From assembly GCA_019752245.1 (NCBI GenBank), contig JAIEMH010000154.1:1-6671 (forward strand): 6,671 bases of DNA, read 5' to 3'. Made by a program: the position numbers and the translations under genes. This document shows, one piece after another, positions 4,865 to 6,671 of the stretch (position 1 is its first letter; every line of letters starts with the position of its first letter). A model generated the notes under the pieces. The model was not told the DNA's origin, searched no databases, and saw only the letters and a program-made list of their open reading frames with translations. The DNA comes from Flavobacteriaceae bacterium (GTDB taxonomy: Bacteria > Bacteroidota > Bacteroidia > Flavobacteriales > Flavobacteriaceae).

Positions 4865-5920
4865 TTATAAAATTGGTAGTAAAAATTTAAAAGTACTTCC
4901 CTCATTCAGTTGCGATTCAACCCATATTTTACCGCCGTGTAAATTTACAATTTTTTTGCAATGAGACAAACCAATACCAGTGCCTTCATAATCGGCTCTA
5001 TTGTGTAATCTTTTAAAAATTATAAATATTTTATCTTTGTGTTTCTCGTCAATACCAATGCCGTTGTCTTTAACCGAAAAAAGCCAAGCATTTCCTTCTT
5101 GAACCGCCGAAATATGTATCTTGGGCGGTTGGTCTTTTTTAGCAAATTTGATGGCATTGCTAATTAAGTTTTGAAAAAGCATTTCATCAATAGTAATTTC
5201 TGCCCTTGAAGCAATTATAGTAACGTTCAAATCGGTAATTACATTGTCTAAAATTTCATTGCAATTTAACGTAACAAGTAATTTTTCTTTTCCCAATCTA
5301 GAATAATCTAACAATCCTTTTACAAGAGTTTCCATTCGTTTGGAAGCCGAAGTAATAAAATTGTTGTAAATATCAAAAGTATCGTCAATCTTACCAGAAT
5401 ACTCTTCTTTTAGTAAGGAGGTAAAACTAATTAAGGAGCGAAGCGGTTCTTGCAAATCATGGGATGCGATGTAGGTAAATTGTTCCAGTTCTTCATTTTT
5501 ATGTTCAATTTCCTTTAGGTATTTTAATTTAGCATCTTCGGCTTGTTTTCTTTGAGTTAAATCTCGGGTTACTTTACCAAAAGCAATAACATTTCCGCTA
5601 TCGTCATGAATGGCATTTATGGATACGCTTCCCCAAAATTTATCACCATTTTTTTTAACACGCCAACCTTCATCATTAGCAACATTGTGTTTATAGGCAG
5701 TTTCAATAAGTCGGGTAGGCAATCCGCTTTCTTGATCGGATTTAGTATAAAAAAGCCTAAAATTTTTTCCAATAATTTCTTCAGAGCAATACCCTTTTAT
5801 GCGTTTTGCGCCAGTATTCCAATTTTGAATGTTTCCAGCAGTATCTAATAAAACTATGGCGTAATCTTGAATTTCATCGATAAGCTTGTTTAGGTAGTCT
5901 TGTTTATTGGTTAATTCCAT
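4865..5920 (-). CDS. PAS-domain sensor histidine kinase, cytoplasmic, with shortened ATPase domain
   Basis: The product has 351 residues. No signal peptide or membrane helix is visible, so it should be a soluble sensor kinase. Domain order: PAS (about 8-105) with PAC end GNVIAFGKVTRDLTQRKQAE, a short coiled linker (126-148), a dimerisation/phosphoacceptor domain with H154 in FTYIASHDLQEPLR, then the HATPase domain with N-box NLISNAIKF (N255), G1 box DNGIGI (285-290), F-box IFKRLH (301-306) and G2 box GTGIGL (313-318). It autophosphorylates H154 with ATP and should pass phosphate to the receiver encoded 3 nt downstream. No heme or flavin ligand in the PAS domain could be assigned, so the signal is unknown. 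One oddity: ITIDE (242-246) runs straight into MLFQNL, whereas relatives have about 12-15 residues here (LP..., G/A-D, then Q/R before the N-box helix). The reading frame is intact, so this is either an in-frame deletion or a natural variant. Confidence 0.93.
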   Translation of the reverse strand: MELTNKQDYLNKLIDEIQDYAIVLLDTAGNIQNWNTGAKRIKGYCSEEIIGKNFRLFYTKSDQESGLPTRLIETAYKHNVANDEGWRVKKNGDKFWGSVSINAIHDDSGNVIAFGKVTRDLTQRKQAEDAKLKYLKEIEHKNEELEQFTYIASHDLQEPLRSLISFTSLLKEEYSGKIDDTFDIYNNFITSASKRMETLVKGLLDYSRLGKEKLLVTLNCNEILDNVITDLNVTIIASRAEITIDEMLFQNLISNAIKFAKKDQPPKIHISAVQEGNAWLFSVKDNGIGIDEKHKDKIFIIFKRLHNRADYEGTGIGLSHCKKIVNLHGGKIWVESQLNEGSTFKFLLPIL

Positions 5921-5978
5921 TCTATTTGATTTTTAACTGAATAGTAAAGTACAGTGCATATTATTAAGTAGCAATAAT

Positions 5979-5986
5979 CAAATTTA
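5979..5986 (-). promoter_or_regulatory. candidate -7 promoter element TAAATTTG for kinase operon
   Basis: TAAATTTG on the minus strand fits TAnnTTTG and lies about 58 nt before the kinase ATG at 5920. TTG triplets upstream are at poor distances (about 12 and 30 nt), so the -33 element is not supported. Confidence 0.4.
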
Positions 5987-6191
5987 ATTATTTTTCAATA
6001 TTATGAGATAAAAATGCAATAATTTTTTAATATAATTAAGAAAAAATAATAGATAATCCCAAAAAAATAACATTATCAAAAAAAAATAAAAGAAAAAACA
6101 GGCGCTAAATTATTTAAATCTATGTCATCTGCGTCCCAAAATTGCATTTGAATAAAAGGAACGCAGTTTGGAGAAATCTGAGAAATTTTTT

Positions 6192-6236
6192 AAATTTCTT
6201 AAATTTCTTAAATTTCTTAAATTTCTTAAATTTCTT
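6192..6236. repeat. 9-bp tandem repeat AAATTTCTT, five copies
   Basis: Five exact head-to-tail copies of AAATTTCTT cover 45 bp and are followed by AAAC. The array is a likely replication-slippage locus. It sits between divergent promoters, about 230 bp from the E1 start, so copy number could alter spacing but has no clear regulatory role. Confidence 0.85.
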
Positions 6237-6336
6237 AAACCTGTGTTCAAAAAAAACAATTAGAAAACAACGCGTGCATCCGTTTCATAAGTGTTCCTAA
6301 ATAAAATGCGCTGTTAGAGATCAAAAAAACCACCTC

Positions 6337-6365
6337 GGCTTTCAGCCACTCCTCCAAAGAAGGAG
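6337..6365. repeat. two small adjacent hairpins
   Basis: GGCT-TTC-AGCC (6337-6347) is followed by CTCCT-CCAAAGA-AGGAG (6349-6365). Similar paired motifs with 'CTCCAAAG' centres are, from memory, frequent intergenic elements in flavobacterial genomes. Stems are short and no U-run follows, so a terminator role is not claimed. Confidence 0.35.
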
Positions 6366-6435
6366 AATTATCAGAAAACAATAAAATTCACAAAGAATTC
6401 CGCAAAAATAATAGGAGAAACGAATCACTTTTTTA

Positions 6436-6443
6436 TATTTTTG
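6436..6443 (+). promoter_or_regulatory. candidate -7 promoter element TATTTTTG for E1 gene
   Basis: TATTTTTG fits TAnnTTTG and ends 21 nt before the ATG at 6465, implying a short leader of roughly 15 nt. No clear TTG -33 element is seen. The location directly ahead of a housekeeping gene makes it the best promoter candidate on this strand. Confidence 0.5.
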
Positions 6444-6464
6444 CAAGGCTTAAAATCAAACACA

Positions 6465-6671
6465 ATGAACTTCGATAGAAAAGAATTATCCAACATTCAA
6501 TTATTAGATTTATATAAGAGACTTCTAAAACCAAGACTTATAGAAGAAAAAATGCTTATTCTTCTTCGTCAAGGAAAAGTCTCCAAGTGGTTTTCGGGTA
6601 TTGGTCAAGAGGCCATTTCTGTCGGAATTACAGCGGCGTTAGACCAAGACGAATACATCCTTCCGATGCAT
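6465..6671 (+). CDS. 2-oxo-acid dehydrogenase E1 component, N-terminal part (cut by window edge)
   Basis: The first 69 residues start MNFDRKELSN and contain LLDLYKRLLKPRLIEEKM, LILLRQGKVSKWFSGIGQEAISVG and DEYILPMH, the typical opening of a thiamine-diphosphate-dependent E1 alpha subunit. E1 decarboxylates a 2-oxo acid and transfers the acyl group to the lipoyl arm of E2, in the cytosol. In Flavobacterium and relatives this gene type commonly encodes a fused alpha/beta E1 of roughly 650-690 residues for branched-chain 2-oxo acids. The window shows only the alpha N-terminus, so neither fusion nor substrate can be confirmed, and the GDG thiamine-binding motif lies beyond the edge. ATG at 6465 fits both the family N-terminus and the promoter-like octamer just upstream. 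The gene diverges from the kinase operon. Confidence 0.9.
   Translation, partial: MNFDRKELSNIQLLDLYKRLLKPRLIEEKMLILLRQGKVSKWFSGIGQEAISVGITAALDQDEYILPMH

Larger units (their letters stand above)
5921..6464. other. gene-free divergent intergenic region
   Basis: No gene is supported on either strand. The region lies between two divergent genes (kinase operon leftward, E1 dehydrogenase rightward), so it should hold both promoters. It also contains a 9-bp tandem repeat at 6192-6236 and two small hairpins at 6337-6365. The stretch around 6115-6140 (ATCTATGTCATCTGCGTCCC) resembles, from memory, short dispersed intergenic repeats common in Flavobacterium genomes. No RNA gene or riboswitch was recognised. 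Confidence 0.65.

Noticed and set aside
5606..5848. 80-codon plus-strand reading frame
   Set aside because: It lies antisense inside the well-supported histidine kinase gene, has no plausible domain, and its composition is that of a shadow frame.
6307..6320. Third attC-like core (GCGCTGTTAGAG)
   Set aside because: It shares only the short string CGCTGTTAG with the repeat ends; the 105-bp repeat and palindrome are absent, so chance is likely.

Overview
The window looks like chromosomal DNA of a Bacteroidota bacterium, most likely Flavobacteriaceae and close to Flavobacterium. The evidence is very AT-rich DNA, Ala/Thr-poor and Lys/Asn/Ile-rich proteins, lipoproteins with short signal peptides, octamers matching the Bacteroidota -7 promoter element TAnnTTTG ahead of several genes, and a right-edge gene that reads like the Flavobacterium E1 component of a 2-oxo-acid dehydrogenase. 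No rRNA, tRNA, CRISPR array, transposase or integrase gene was seen.

Left part (1-3697, all genes on the minus strand) is accessory. Reading in the direction of transcription it holds a 169-aa lipoprotein (3646-3137), a 177-aa lipoprotein (2958-2425), a broken HNH-nuclease gene (2249-1453) and a long secreted protein of unknown function (1456 to beyond the left edge), which starts inside the stop codon of the nuclease gene. The first three genes are separated by two 105-bp repeats that are 93% identical. The repeats begin 6 and 14 nt after the stop codons, carry imperfect palindromes, and end in AAC/GTT core-like motifs. A 9-bp perfect inverted repeat brackets the 169-aa lipoprotein gene. This is the layout of integron gene cassettes with attC sites, but no integrase is visible and the core sites are imperfect, so this is a hypothesis. 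Each repeat also carries a TAnnTTTG element pointing at the next gene.

The HNH gene is the most informative accessory gene. A 155-aa HNH module is followed, after one in-frame TAA and one -1 shift in an A7 run, by a C-terminal domain resembling those of ABC-three-component (ABC-3C) conflict-system effectors. No ABC ATPase or middle component is visible here. The gene looks like a decaying or orphan effector, unless the lesions are sequencing errors or recoding.

The middle (3698-4429) is gene-free but densely structured: a 52-nt hairpin, an 11-bp direct repeat, a perfect 25-bp inverted repeat built from 11-bp-phased TTCGTA units, and a 10-bp tandem repeat. It separates the accessory block from a compact two-gene signalling operon (5920-4430, minus): a PAS-containing soluble histidine kinase followed 3 nt later by a single-domain response regulator. 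The kinase lacks about a dozen residues normally present at the start of its ATPase domain.

The right end (5921-6464) is gene-free, with a 9-bp tandem repeat, small hairpins and divergent promoter candidates. It leads into the plus-strand start of the E1 dehydrogenase gene, cut by the window edge.
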